Origin: JBAXAB01 sp043718245
GTDB taxonomy: Bacteria > Patescibacteriota > Minisyncoccia > Phycocordibacterales > CAIZLB01
DNA length: 47,048 nt
Reading direction: 5' to 3'
NCBI GenBank assembly: GCA_043718245.1
Contig: JAYSWB010000029.1
Coordinates: forward strand, 1-47,048
Shown here: piece after piece, positions 23,547 through 30,616 of the stretch
How positions within the stretch are numbered: position 1 is the first letter of the stretch
Layout: every line of letters begins with the position of its first letter
The notes under the pieces: generated by a model
What the model saw: only the letters and a program-made list of their open reading frames with translations
Databases searched by the model: none
What the model was told of the DNA's origin: nothing
Made by a program: the position numbers and the translations under genes

Positions 23547-24650
23547 ATGAAGCTCTCTGTAAGATTACTCACATATTTTCCAACTCCATATTTTCTTGAC
23601 ATGTCGCATGTTGGCTTGGACATTACCCCTTCATCTATCAAGTATATAGAACTAACCAAGGCCCCGGGTCATTTAAAAATCAGCAAATATGGCAGTCATC
23701 AGCTGGCTAAACCCATAGTCTTTGATGAAAATCTTGTAAACAATAAAGACCTCCAAGACGCCCTGACAGAGATTCAAAAAACCCAAAAAATTTCTTTTGT
23801 CGAAGTTTCCATTCCAGAGGTAAAGTCATATTTATACACAACCGAAGTACCAGAGGGGGATGATGACAGTATCAGGGCAAATGTGGAAATGCATTTGGAA
23901 GAAAATGTTCCCTTAATATTAAGTGAGGCGATATTTGAATTCTTTCCAATTCGTAGTAATAAAGCGACAAAGACATTGACTGTTGCGGTGTCGGTCGTGC
24001 CGTATCAAATTGTAAGGGATTATACGACTATCCTTGAAAAATCAGGCATGACACCGATTTCTTTTTTGCTTGAAAATCAAGCGCTTGCTCGTGCTGTGAT
24101 AAACTACGATGATACATCCGACTATCTACTTGTTCAAATTTCTGAAAAGCGTACAGTGCTATCAATTGTTTCCAATCATGCCTTGCAGTTTACCTCCTCA
24201 GTTCCAATTGGGTCCGCTGACTTTACAGATGGATTAATGCGAGAGTACAACATTAATGTAGAAGAAGCAGAAAAGATGAAAACTAATCCCGATTATGAAA
24301 ATGTTGATCTGGATAATAACAAATTATTCGCGGGTATGATAAATGGATTTTCGGCAATCAAGGATGAAACGCAGAGAGTGATCGTGTACTGGCAGTCTTT
24401 GCAGGACAAAATCCGAATAAATGGAGAAAAAAATGCTACTTCTATTAAAAAAATTATTCTATCGGGGCATGACGCACTTTTACCTGGGCTTAAGGATTAC
24501 TTTTCTTCGAGCTTGAACATAGAAGTTGAGGTTGCGAATGTTTGGCAGAATGTTTTAAATTTGAAAGATACGGTGCCAGATATCAAGTTTAATGATTCTT
24601 TGGATTTTGGTATTGCTATTGGTTTAGCTCTGCCGAAACATAGATATTAA
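23547..24650 (+). CDS. pilM: type IV pilus assembly ATPase-like protein PilM
   Basis: The 367-residue protein has the FtsA/actin-like fold of PilM: SHVGLDITPSSIKYIEL at about 20-36, EVPEGDDDSIRANVEMHLEENVPL, SVSVVPYQIVRDYTTILEKS-type strands and IILSGHDALLPGLKDYFSS. PilM is the cytoplasmic platform that binds the N-terminal tail of PilN. The 18 residues before the actin fold (YFPTPYFLDM) are typical of CPR PilM proteins, so the start at 23547 is preferred and also follows a leaderless promoter. It heads a pilMNO-type operon. Confidence 0.9.
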   Translation: MKLSVRLLTYFPTPYFLDMSHVGLDITPSSIKYIELTKAPGHLKISKYGSHQLAKPIVFDENLVNNKDLQDALTEIQKTQKISFVEVSIPEVKSYLYTTEVPEGDDDSIRANVEMHLEENVPLILSEAIFEFFPIRSNKATKTLTVAVSVVPYQIVRDYTTILEKSGMTPISFLLENQALARAVINYDDTSDYLLVQISEKRTVLSIVSNHALQFTSSVPIGSADFTDGLMREYNINVEEAEKMKTNPDYENVDLDNNKLFAGMINGFSAIKDETQRVIVYWQSLQDKIRINGEKNATSIKKIILSGHDALLPGLKDYFSSSLNIEVEVANVWQNVLNLKDTVPDIKFNDSLDFGIAIGLALPKHRY

Positions 24651-24661
24651 TCTTCAAAAAA

Positions 24662-25210
24662 ATGCTCTATCTCTTAACCCAAGAACAAAAGAAAAAAATC
24701 TTACGAGAATACAGGATGCGCTTGGGGGTTGTTGCCTTGGTTTCACTTTCAGCTGTCGGAGTGATCGGCTTAGTCTCAATTCTCCCCTCAAAAGTAATCG
24801 TATCAGCACGAGAAAATATCCTAAGTTTACAGAAAACAAATGTCGAGGGGCAATCTACTACAAATGTGGACGAACTGTCTAAAAAGATTGCAAATATTTC
24901 AAACATTGCATCGTTCCTAGCTCCTCTAAGCCAGTCAGTGTCCGCTGTGGATCTTTTTTCTAGACTAGAGGGGGAGGCAGGTAGAGATACAATCATCAAG
25001 CAGTTTCAAATCAACCATTTTGATGAAAATTTATCCATCCAAATCAGTGGGACTTCAAAAAACAGAGAGACCCTTGTAAAATTTATCAACACCTTAAAGC
25101 AGGACCCAGCTCTAAGCGGAGCGATTTTCCCATATAACAGTTTGGCAAAGCAGGATAATTTGGAGTTTAACCTTAATCTCTTGATTGATCTTGATAAATT
25201 AAACACATGA
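24662..25210 (+). CDS. pilN: PilN-like pilus assembly protein
   Basis: The 182-residue protein has a short N-terminal cytoplasmic tail (MLYLLTQEQKKKILREYRMR) in the place where PilN binds PilM. One membrane helix (about 21-45) and an extracytoplasmic ferredoxin-like domain follow (DTIIKQFQINHFDENLSIQI, then ETLVKFINTLKQDPALSGAI), as in PilN. Sequence similarity is low, so the call rests on architecture and its place right after pilM. It ends in ATGA overlapping the next start, evidence that TGA is a true stop here. Confidence 0.75.
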   Translation: MLYLLTQEQKKKILREYRMRLGVVALVSLSAVGVIGLVSILPSKVIVSARENILSLQKTNVEGQSTTNVDELSKKIANISNIASFLAPLSQSVSAVDLFSRLEGEAGRDTIIKQFQINHFDENLSIQISGTSKNRETLVKFINTLKQDPALSGAIFPYNSLAKQDNLEFNLNLLIDLDKLNT

Positions 25211-25752
25211 AAAAAAGAACTCTAAATCTTTTAATACTAAATCTGATCATTGCCGTCTCTATCTGGAGTTTGTATTTTTATTTTATTCGTCACATAAAAA
25301 TAGCGAATGATGCGTTGGGGGATATAAGGTATAAAGTTGTTTTTGCAATGAAGAAGGAGCAGGCAATTGCAAATCTTAAAAATAGAGTACAGGATAATTT
25401 TAAAGACGGGTTGGATCTAAACGAATTCTTGATACGAGGAGATGAGACCGCAGAGATTGTACAGAAAATCGAAGGTTTTGGACCAATTAGTGGAACAAGG
25501 ATTGAGACAAAATCAGTAGCTATTGAACCCGCAACGGAGATGCCAGAAGGTGTAGAGTTCGTCAGAATTATGGCGAACATCGACGGTACAAAAACCAGTG
25601 TTCTAAAGAGTATCCAGCTGATTGAGGGTCTACCATATAACATAAAAATAAATAAAATATCTTTGGTTCGATCCGGGGATGCATCATCAACGGTGAAATG
25701 GACTACGGATATAGATCTCGTTTTGGTAAAATTAAAAGAAGCTCAAAACTAA
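25207..25752 (+). CDS. pilO: PilO-like pilus assembly protein
   Basis: The 181-residue protein has one N-terminal membrane helix (LNLLILNLIIAVSIWSLYFYF), a coiled-coil stretch (AMKKEQAIANLKNRVQDNF) and a periplasm-type small beta/alpha domain (GVEFVRIMANIDGTKTSVLK). This is the PilO/GspM layout. PilN and PilO form a heterodimer that sets the pilus alignment complex. It overlaps pilN by 4 bases and is followed 4 bases later by a small membrane protein. Confidence 0.75.
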   Translation: MKKRTLNLLILNLIIAVSIWSLYFYFIRHIKIANDALGDIRYKVVFAMKKEQAIANLKNRVQDNFKDGLDLNEFLIRGDETAEIVQKIEGFGPISGTRIETKSVAIEPATEMPEGVEFVRIMANIDGTKTSVLKSIQLIEGLPYNIKINKISLVRSGDASSTVKWTTDIDLVLVKLKEAQN

Positions 25753-25756
25753 ACTT

Positions 25757-26053
25757 ATGAAACTTTTTAAAAAAGAACTATACATAATCGGTAATAGGCC
25801 ACAGACAGACTGGAGGAGGATTTTCACGACTGCTATGGTATTGGCCATCGGAATTTCTGTGTACGGTGTAGTTTTTTATCGCGATATTTCATTTAAAAGC
25901 AAAGACGTGGAAACACCCGTGGTAATCGGGGAAGCGGTATCAAATCAACCTGTCAGTAAAGATTCAAAATTGGAGCTTAATCAGGTGATTGAACTGTATT
26001 TACAGAAAAAAGAGCGCTTTGAAAAATTAGTGAGTGAGTTGAAGAATTCGTAG
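25757..26053 (+). CDS. small membrane protein in the pilus operon
   Basis: The 98-residue protein has one membrane helix (about 23-44, IFTTAMVLAIGISVYGVVFY) and a C-terminal helical tail (LNQVIELYLQKKERFEKLVS). It starts 4 bases after pilO and probably closes the operon. Its position is where pilP lies in other bacteria, but it lacks the PilP lipobox and beta domain, so it should not be called PilP without structure comparison. Confidence 0.65.
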   Translation: MKLFKKELYIIGNRPQTDWRRIFTTAMVLAIGISVYGVVFYRDISFKSKDVETPVVIGEAVSNQPVSKDSKLELNQVIELYLQKKERFEKLVSELKNS

Positions 26054-26121
26054 GATTAAGGTATCGTAAGAATGCAGATTGAATTAGAGACAGTGTGGAT
26101 TTTAGGGTTAGAGTTTCGTAG

Positions 26122-26127
26122 TATAAT
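26122..26127 (+). promoter_or_regulatory. -10 promoter, leaderless start of the HNH gene
   Basis: TATAAT ends 6 bases before the ATG at 26134. Confidence 0.55.
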
Positions 26128-26133
26128 CCCTAT

Positions 26134-26445
26134 ATGCCATACAAATACAAAGAAGATCTGTATAGAGCCCAAATGAGGCATCGTATAAAAATAAGAGCAG
26201 AATTGTTTACCTATTTATCCACAAAATCTTGCATTGATTGTGGAGAAAATAATCCGATAGTTTTAGAGTTTGACCACACTGATAGTGATTTGAAATTTAA
26301 ATCAATCTCTAAAATGTTGTCAGGACATTATTCGTGGAAGTCGGTTCAAGAAGAAATTAAAAAGTGCCAAATACTTTGTGCAAATTGTCATCGGCTTAAG
26401 ACATATGCACAATTCGGTTTTTTTGGCAGAAGCAAGCCCTTGTAG
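26134..26445 (+). CDS. small HNH-type nuclease-like protein
   Basis: The 103-residue protein has an HNH fold signature: CIDCG (residues about 34-38), LEFDHTDSDLKFKSIS (the DH metal/catalytic pair) and CQILCANCHRLKT (the final CxxCH). HNH proteins nick or cut DNA and occur as homing or restriction nucleases. It is a single gene whose last three codons and stop are formed by the first 10 bases of tRNA-Arg(UCU). A homing-type origin next to a tRNA is possible but unproven. Confidence 0.8.
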   Translation: MPYKYKEDLYRAQMRHRIKIRAELFTYLSTKSCIDCGENNPIVLEFDHTDSDLKFKSISKMLSGHYSWKSVQEEIKKCQILCANCHRLKTYAQFGFFGRSKPL

Positions 26446-26507
26446 TTAAATGGATATAACAGCGGACTTCTAAGCCGTTATTCGAGGTTCGATTCCTCGC
26501 GAGGGCA
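26436..26507 (+). tRNA. tRNA-Arg, anticodon UCU
   Basis: The acceptor GCCCTTG pairs with CGAGGGC, discriminator A. The anticodon loop CTTCTAA gives TCT, and the T-arm is CGAGG/CCTCG with TTCGATT. The innermost anticodon-stem pair is A-G. CCA is not encoded. The HNH stop lies inside its 5' end. Confidence 0.88.
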
Positions 26508-26518
26508 CAAAATTTAAA

Positions 26519-26941
26519 CTATCCACAAGTCGTGGTACTTGCAATTGAAGTAGACTTTTCTTTAGAAGACCCCGCTTTATCCACACACCAATATGTAGTC
26601 GAGGAAGCCAGACTTCCTTGTACCGCCCAACCTGTTGCGCCACTGTTACATATTAAAATAGTACCGGTGGGGTAGTTTGCGACATTGGTTAAAGCCGACA
26701 TTCCAGATGATGTGTCAGAAAACATACCTCCGGTGCAAGAAAAAGTTGAAGCTCCATAGTTTCCATTGCTTATGTAATAGAGCTCCGCGCTTTCACGAAT
26801 ACTCGAAAGTTGTGACTGAACTTTTGCATCATCGGCGTTTTTTCTAGTTTGACCAAGGCTGGAAATAACCACTGATGAGAGGATTCCGATAATCGCAATT
26901 ACGATCAGAAGTTCAACAAGAGTGAAACCTTTATTTTTCAT
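26519..26941 (-). CDS. type IV pilin
   Basis: The 140-residue prepilin has a short basic leader and the type III signal GFTLVELLIVIAIIGILSSVV, with cleavage by prepilin peptidase before Phe and Glu at position 5 of the mature form. A helix follows (DDAKVQSQLSSIRESAELYYIS), then a beta head with four cysteines (STFSCTGG, ILICNSG, YWCVDK and the terminal TCG) that may form disulfides. It lies close to the pilMNO genes and is probably the main fibre subunit for attachment or DNA uptake. The mRNA appears almost leaderless. Confidence 0.92.
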   Translation of the reverse strand: MKNKGFTLVELLIVIAIIGILSSVVISSLGQTRKNADDAKVQSQLSSIRESAELYYISNGNYGASTFSCTGGMFSDTSSGMSALTNVANYPTGTILICNSGATGWAVQGSLASSTTYWCVDKAGSSKEKSTSIASTTTCG

Positions 26942-26950
26942 ATGTCAAAA

Positions 26951-26959
26951 ATTATAACA
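26951..26959 (-). promoter_or_regulatory. extended -10 promoter of the pilin gene
   Basis: Minus-strand TGT-TATAAT is followed by 9 bases and the ATG at 26941. No -35 box of quality is seen. Confidence 0.55.
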
Positions 26960-27024
26960 TATTGTGATGGGTGTCGCTGTGTGCGGCATCCACACAAATT
27001 ATAGTCGCTTCGCTCGTTAATTTG

Positions 27025-27097
27025 TGGGAGATACAGGACTCGAACCTGTGACCTTCTCAGTGTAAATGAGTTGCTCTACCAACTGAGCTAATCTCCC
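27025..27097 (-). tRNA. tRNA-Val, anticodon UAC
   Basis: Minus-strand acceptor GGGAGAT/ATCTCCC, D-arm with TAGCTCAGTTGGTAGAGC, anticodon loop TTTACAC with anticodon TAC, and T-arm ACAGG/CCTGT. Discriminator A; CCA is not encoded. Confidence 0.9.
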
Positions 27098-27158
27098 GTG
27101 AAGTAGATAGTATCCCATTTAAATGACTTTTTCAACCTTTTAGGGTAATGTTGGTGCA

Positions 27159-27905
27159 ATGAAAGAGCCAATAATCCTATTTGAAAATAAAAACCTTTTG
27201 GTCATAAACAAGCCGGCAGGTTTGGTCGTGCATTCTGATGGAAAGACAAAAGAGGCGAATTTGTGCGATTGGCTAATTGAAAAGTATCCAAAAATTAAAA
27301 CGGTAGGGGAACCAGGCAAAAATGGAGAAGGTGAGGTTATTTATCGACCTGGGATTGTGCACCGATTGGACCGGGAAACTTCGGGTGCGATGGTTATTGC
27401 TAAAAATCAGGAAACTTTTGAATATTTAAAAGCACAATTTCAAAATCGAGAAGTTTATAAGACTTATCATGCGGTTGTGTGGGGACTTTTTAAGGAAAAG
27501 AAAGGGGAAGTTGATCGACCGATAGGACGCAGTAAGAGCGATTTCAGAAAGTGGAGCGCTGGACGATTTGCACGAGGCGAGATGCGTGAGGCGGTTACAG
27601 AATATAAAGTTCTTGGAGAGGTGACTTTAGAAAATCAAAATTACAAAATTACTCCGAGTTTTAGTTTGATTGAGTGTCATCCATTAACAGGGCGCACTCA
27701 CCAGATTCGTGTCCATATGCACTTCTTGCATCATCCTGTGGTTGGGGATGGTTTGTATGCTCCAAATCACCCTAAGGTGATGGGTTTTGAGAGGTTGGCA
27801 CTGCATTCACGTAGTATTCAGTTTACAGATATGGGAGGAGGTTTGATTAAGATTGAAGCTCCGTATCCGGAGGATTTTGAGAGGGCGATGGGGGTTTTTG
27901 GGTAG
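27159..27905 (+). CDS. RluA-family pseudouridine synthase
   Basis: The 248-residue enzyme has the RluA catalytic motif IVHRLDRETSGAMVIAK with catalytic Asp71, preceded by LLVINKPAGLVVH and followed by HPLTGRTHQIRVHM and PVVGDGLY. It isomerises uridine to pseudouridine in rRNA or tRNA. No S4 domain is present. Without it the exact target (RluA, RluC or RluD site) cannot be set. TAATGT lies 7 bases before the ATG and may be a leaderless-type -10. Confidence 0.92.
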   Translation: MKEPIILFENKNLLVINKPAGLVVHSDGKTKEANLCDWLIEKYPKIKTVGEPGKNGEGEVIYRPGIVHRLDRETSGAMVIAKNQETFEYLKAQFQNREVYKTYHAVVWGLFKEKKGEVDRPIGRSKSDFRKWSAGRFARGEMREAVTEYKVLGEVTLENQNYKITPSFSLIECHPLTGRTHQIRVHMHFLHHPVVGDGLYAPNHPKVMGFERLALHSRSIQFTDMGGGLIKIEAPYPEDFERAMGVFG

Positions 27906-27931
27906 AAATTTGGAGTTTGGACTAGTCCGAA

Positions 27932-28028
27932 GTCACCCATTGACAATTAATGCTAATTCTTCATATTTTCTTTATCTTGAAGATGTGAATTTTTTATGAA
28001 TTCTGTCTATTAATTGACAATGGGTGAC
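27932..28028. repeat. long inverted repeat upstream of rplS
   Basis: GTCACCCATTGACAATTAA (27932-27950) pairs with 28010-28028 over 19 bases with one mismatch, around a 59-base AT-rich loop. Each arm contains a TTGACA hexamer on the plus strand. Confidence 0.7.
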
Positions 28029-28088
28029 GGGGAAGACCCTTATTTTCTACTATCCTTACACCCCATTGCAAAACCTCTCTTCCTCTGC

Positions 28089-28094
28089 TATATT
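28089..28094 (+). promoter_or_regulatory. extended -10 promoter, leaderless start of rplS
   Basis: TGC-TATATT ends 8 bases before the ATG at 28103. Confidence 0.55.
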
Positions 28095-28102
28095 ATCTTC
28101 CC

Positions 28103-28504
28103 ATGGCAATCACACTAGCAAAAAACACCACAGCAGAGCGAAAAGCCCTAGATATGAAGTCTGGAGATACTGTTAAGGTTCACCAGAAAATTCAGGAAAA
28201 AGGCAAGACTCGAATCCAGATCTTCGAAGGTTTGGTTTTATCACGAAAGCACGGAGCGGAGGCCGGTGCTACTTTTACAGTACGAAAATCATCAAATGGA
28301 TGGGGAGTAGAGAGAATTTTCCCTCTACACTCACCAATGATCGACAAGATCGAGGTATTAAGACGATCAAAGACTCGCCGATCGAAACTATACTTCATCC
28401 GAGACAAGGCCGCTAAGGAAATCTCTAAGAGAATGAAAACAGAATTAATCAAGGCACGAGCGGGAATAGTAGACGAGGTGGTAGGAACAGAAGAGGCTAA
28501 ATAA
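28103..28504 (+). CDS. rplS: 50S ribosomal protein L19
   Basis: The 133 residues match bL19: GDTVKVHQKIQEKGKTRIQIFEGLVL, FTVRKSSNGWGVERIFPLHSP, IDKIEVLRRSKTRRSKLYF and IRDKAAKEI. L19 sits at the 30S-50S interface. A short C-terminal extension after the core is acidic. The gene stands alone here, without trmD or rpsP, and is closed by a strong terminator. Confidence 0.96.
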   Translation: MAITLAKNTTAERKALDMKSGDTVKVHQKIQEKGKTRIQIFEGLVLSRKHGAEAGATFTVRKSSNGWGVERIFPLHSPMIDKIEVLRRSKTRRSKLYFIRDKAAKEISKRMKTELIKARAGIVDEVVGTEEAK

Positions 28505-28539
28505 AACAAAAGACCTTCCAATCGGAGGTCTTTTGTTTT
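28503..28539 (+). terminator. intrinsic terminator of rplS
   Basis: AAAACAAAAGACCT pairs with AGGTCTTTTGTTTT (28526-28539). The stem starts in the stop codon region and ends in a T-rich run. It is symmetric, so it could work in both directions. Confidence 0.88.
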
Positions 28540-28553
28540 AGTATGTGTCACAT

Positions 28554-28637
28554 GCGCGGGTGGCGAAATTGGTAGACGCACTACCTTGAGGTGGTAGCGC
28601 CTTTACGGGCGTGGAAGTTCGAGTCTTCTCCCGCGCA
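28554..28637 (+). tRNA. tRNA-Leu, anticodon GAG
   Basis: A class II tRNA: acceptor GCGCGGG/CCCGCGC, discriminator A, anticodon stem CTACC/GGTAG with loop TTGAGGT (anticodon GAG), variable arm CGCCTTTACGGGCG, T-loop GTTCGAGTC. CCA is not encoded. Confidence 0.9.
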
Positions 28638-28648
28638 CAGTTAATATC

Positions 28649-28759
28649 TTGACGACTTAGCACGACAGGAATAGGCTTATTACAGGTTAAGTTCTTTTAT
28701 GTGTGCTCACAGTGTTTTGCACTTATTGTTAAAGGCAATGAGTTCAGTACTCTATGAAC
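28649..28759 (+). promoter_or_regulatory. candidate promoter and leader of the 28754 gene
   Basis: TTGACG (28649-28654) and TAGGCT (28672-28677) are 17 bases apart. GTTCA (28742-28746) can pair with TGAAC (28755-28759), which would hide the ATG at 28754. Confidence 0.4.
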
Positions 28760-29185
28760 ACACCCGCACTCACTATTGGAGCCGCCCCTGCTCGTCAAAG
28801 TGGCAATACAGCACGCACAGCCATGAAGACATTTTTCCTTTTATCAGTGACCGCACTGATCTCTACGATTTATTTGGCTGTCAAAGTCCAAACTGCCAAA
28901 AGTCATCGACACATGGAAGGACCGGGTTTCATCCTGAGCTCCCTCGCAGATGGGAAAACCTACACCTGCAAGATCGTTTCAATTGAGGAAACAGGTTCCA
29001 GTATCCTCACTGTTCGCGTTGTTGGAAAAACCCGCGACGGTCGCTGGCAGAAAGAGGGAATGGTCCTCGTTGTCAGAAACGAATGTGTTCTGAAGGTTGA
29101 TGATGTCGTCCGCCTTTCGTATGATCGAGACAAGAAGATCATGATTGAAACGCCACCGCGCTTCGAACTTGTGCTCCTTCTGTAG
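28754..29185 (+). CDS. membrane-anchored small beta-domain protein, GC-rich
   Basis: The 143-residue product has a soluble N-terminus, one membrane helix (about 24-41, TFFLLSVTALISTIYLAV) and an outer domain. That domain, KTYTCKIVSIEETGSSILTV then VRVVGKTRDGRWQKEGMVLV and VDDVVRLSYDRDK, looks like an OB-type beta barrel. An internal ATG at 28823 (MKTFFLL) would give a conventional anchor start. Neither start has a good ribosome binding site. It is one of the GC-rich single genes with its own terminator. No family is recognised. Confidence 0.65.
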   Translation: MNTPALTIGAAPARQSGNTARTAMKTFFLLSVTALISTIYLAVKVQTAKSHRHMEGPGFILSSLADGKTYTCKIVSIEETGSSILTVRVVGKTRDGRWQKEGMVLVVRNECVLKVDDVVRLSYDRDKKIMIETPPRFELVLLL

Positions 29186-29200
29186 CTCTCAAATCTACAA

Positions 29201-29235
29201 ACCGCCGGCCCGTATTCTCGGGCCGGCGGTGTTTT
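29201..29235 (+). terminator. GC-rich intrinsic terminator
   Basis: ACCGCCGGCCCG (29201-29212) pairs perfectly with 29219-29230 and is followed by GTTTTGTATT. Its CCGCCGGC core resembles the terminator at 6761-6791 of another GC-rich gene. Confidence 0.85.
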
Positions 29236-29264
29236 GTATTTAAGCTTTTCTTTATTTTTATTTA

Positions 29265-29681
29265 ATGTCTACCCGGTATGCTTTTTTGATGGATGATTTT
29301 GATACATGGAACGAATTGAAAAAGAAAATTGAAGCTAAAGATATTGTTTTAAGTAAATTTCCAAAAGAAGGACAAATTTGGATTGCGAATATTAGAAAAA
29401 ATATTGGCTTTGAACAAAACGGGAAAGGAAATGAGTTTGCTAGACCAGTCTTGATTATTAAAAAATTCAATAATCAAATGTTTTGGATTGTGCCGCTTTC
29501 GTCAAAACAGAAACATTTTGATTTTTATTTCAATTACGTAGATTCTTTGAACAGAAATGTTTCTGTCGTCTTGGCTCAAATGAAATTGATGAGCTTGAAA
29601 AGATTTATCCGTGATACAGATCAGGTAGAATCTGCCTTGTTGCTTGAAATAAAGAAAAAAATAATCTTGCTTCTAACCTAA
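29265..29681 (+). CDS. PemK/MazF-family toxin-like protein
   Basis: The 138 residues contain the MazF/PemK core: PKEGQIWIANIRKNIGFEQNGKG, FARPVLIIKKFNN, FWIVPLSSKQ and SVVLAQMKLMSLKRFI. These correspond to the G.i....lgp..G.E..r.RPvvV and vPlTs signatures of this endoribonuclease family. A helical N-terminal extension (about 1-28) is unusual. No antitoxin gene is visible on either side, since the neighbours are a terminator and a helicase remnant. It may therefore be solitary, regulated in trans, or domesticated. Confidence 0.75.
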   Translation: MSTRYAFLMDDFDTWNELKKKIEAKDIVLSKFPKEGQIWIANIRKNIGFEQNGKGNEFARPVLIIKKFNNQMFWIVPLSSKQKHFDFYFNYVDSLNRNVSVVLAQMKLMSLKRFIRDTDQVESALLLEIKKKIILLLT

Positions 29682-29686
29682 AAATC

Positions 29687-29714
29687 GAAACCCCCACTGG
29701 CCAGCGGGGGTTTC
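29687..29714 (+). terminator. hairpin after the MazF-like gene
   Basis: GAAACCCCC pairs with GGGGGTTTC, with an inner CTGG/CCAG. The T-run is short, so terminator strength is uncertain. Confidence 0.6.
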
Positions 29715-29777
29715 TCGAAGCCTTTCGGCACTGTGTCTCTATAGTAACAAACAGAATGATACTGTCAAATCTTAGTC

Positions 29778-29825
29778 TTACTCCACAAACTTCAGCGCCG
29801 TTCCTTTCTTGTCGCCTCGTCCGCT
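29778..29825 (-). pseudogene. fragment duplicating the 3' end of the DEAD-box helicase gene
   Basis: On the minus strand this encodes SGRGDKKGTALKFVE and a stop. The helicase at 30617 ends TGRGDKKGTALTFVE and a stop. About 42 of 47 bases agree. Similarity stops abruptly upstream, so this is a tail-only copy left by an old duplication or deletion. Confidence 0.7.
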
Positions 29826-29843
29826 AAACAAAATTACTTACAA

Positions 29844-30542
29844 TTATCCCCAGTAGACCTGATTCCAACTTTCTAATTTTAACTTTTCTGTTTCAGAATC
29901 ATACATATAAGTAGAAACCCCACAATTTGTTGGTGTTGATTTTTTATCCTCTAAATATTCCTCCATCTTTTCCCAAGTCATTTCATCAAGAATAAAACGG
30001 AAACATTGAATCACTCGCCCGTGTGTCACCAACAAAACTGTTTTACCTGCGTAATTTTTATTTAAATATTCTAGAAATGGTCTAAGTCTGTTTTCAATCA
30101 CATCCATTAAACTTTCACCTCCAATTGGGCGAGCAAATAGTCCTCCAACAATGTCCCAATATTCCTGTAAGTAAGGAAAATGTTTTTCTTTTTCGGATTC
30201 TAGTAGTGTGTGAGTATAACCACCTTCTCTTTCTCGCAATGAAAGGTCTTCTTTTAATAATGGTTTCACTCCATATGAAGAGAGGACACTTTCTGCTGTC
30301 TGTTTAGTTCGCATGTAACCAGAGTGAAAAACGACATCCGGAATCCCGTGTATTTCTAGAAGTTTGGGTGAGGTTTTTTCTGCTTGGAATTTCCCATGCT
30401 CTGTTATGGATATCTTGTGATCAGGAATCTTTCCAACTTTCTCGAGAGCGGTTGGATCGCTTAAAAATAATGCACCATTTAGCGCCTTATTTCTTTCTGA
30501 TTCCGCGTGACGAATAAGGACAAGTTTAGCTGGAGTTTTCAT
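29844..30542 (-). CDS. histidine phosphatase (phosphoglycerate mutase-like) family protein
   Basis: The 232-residue protein has the catalytic RHG-type motif LVLIRHAESERNK (His12). It also has the second His in VLLVTHGRVIQCFRF, the FHSGYMRTKQTAESVL substrate region and the LREREGGYTHTLLESE segment. The family removes phosphate from sugars, nucleotides or proteins. The co-substrate-independent mutase role cannot be separated from phosphatase by sequence alone. It sits between the helicase fragment and the full helicase gene. The start follows an extended -10 by 6 bases. Confidence 0.9.
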   Translation of the reverse strand: MKTPAKLVLIRHAESERNKALNGALFLSDPTALEKVGKIPDHKISITEHGKFQAEKTSPKLLEIHGIPDVVFHSGYMRTKQTAESVLSSYGVKPLLKEDLSLREREGGYTHTLLESEKEKHFPYLQEYWDIVGGLFARPIGGESLMDVIENRLRPFLEYLNKNYAGKTVLLVTHGRVIQCFRFILDEMTWEKMEEYLEDKKSTPTNCGVSTYMYDSETEKLKLESWNQVYWG

Positions 30543-30548
30543 ATTTTT

Positions 30549-30557
30549 ATACTAACA
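30549..30557 (-). promoter_or_regulatory. extended -10 promoter, leaderless start of the phosphatase gene
   Basis: Minus-strand TGT-TAGTAT is followed by 6 bases and the ATG at 30542. Confidence 0.5.
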
Positions 30558-30616
30558 TACCCATCGAGTTATTTTCAATGGGTATGTTTTACCTACTTAA
30601 TAAAAATTTTCTAAGA

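Noticed and set aside
28699..28986. 95-codon frame overlapping the 28754-29185 gene
   Set aside because: It has no membrane or domain pattern and ends mid-gene. The 28754 frame runs to the terminator and has a clear membrane helix plus domain.
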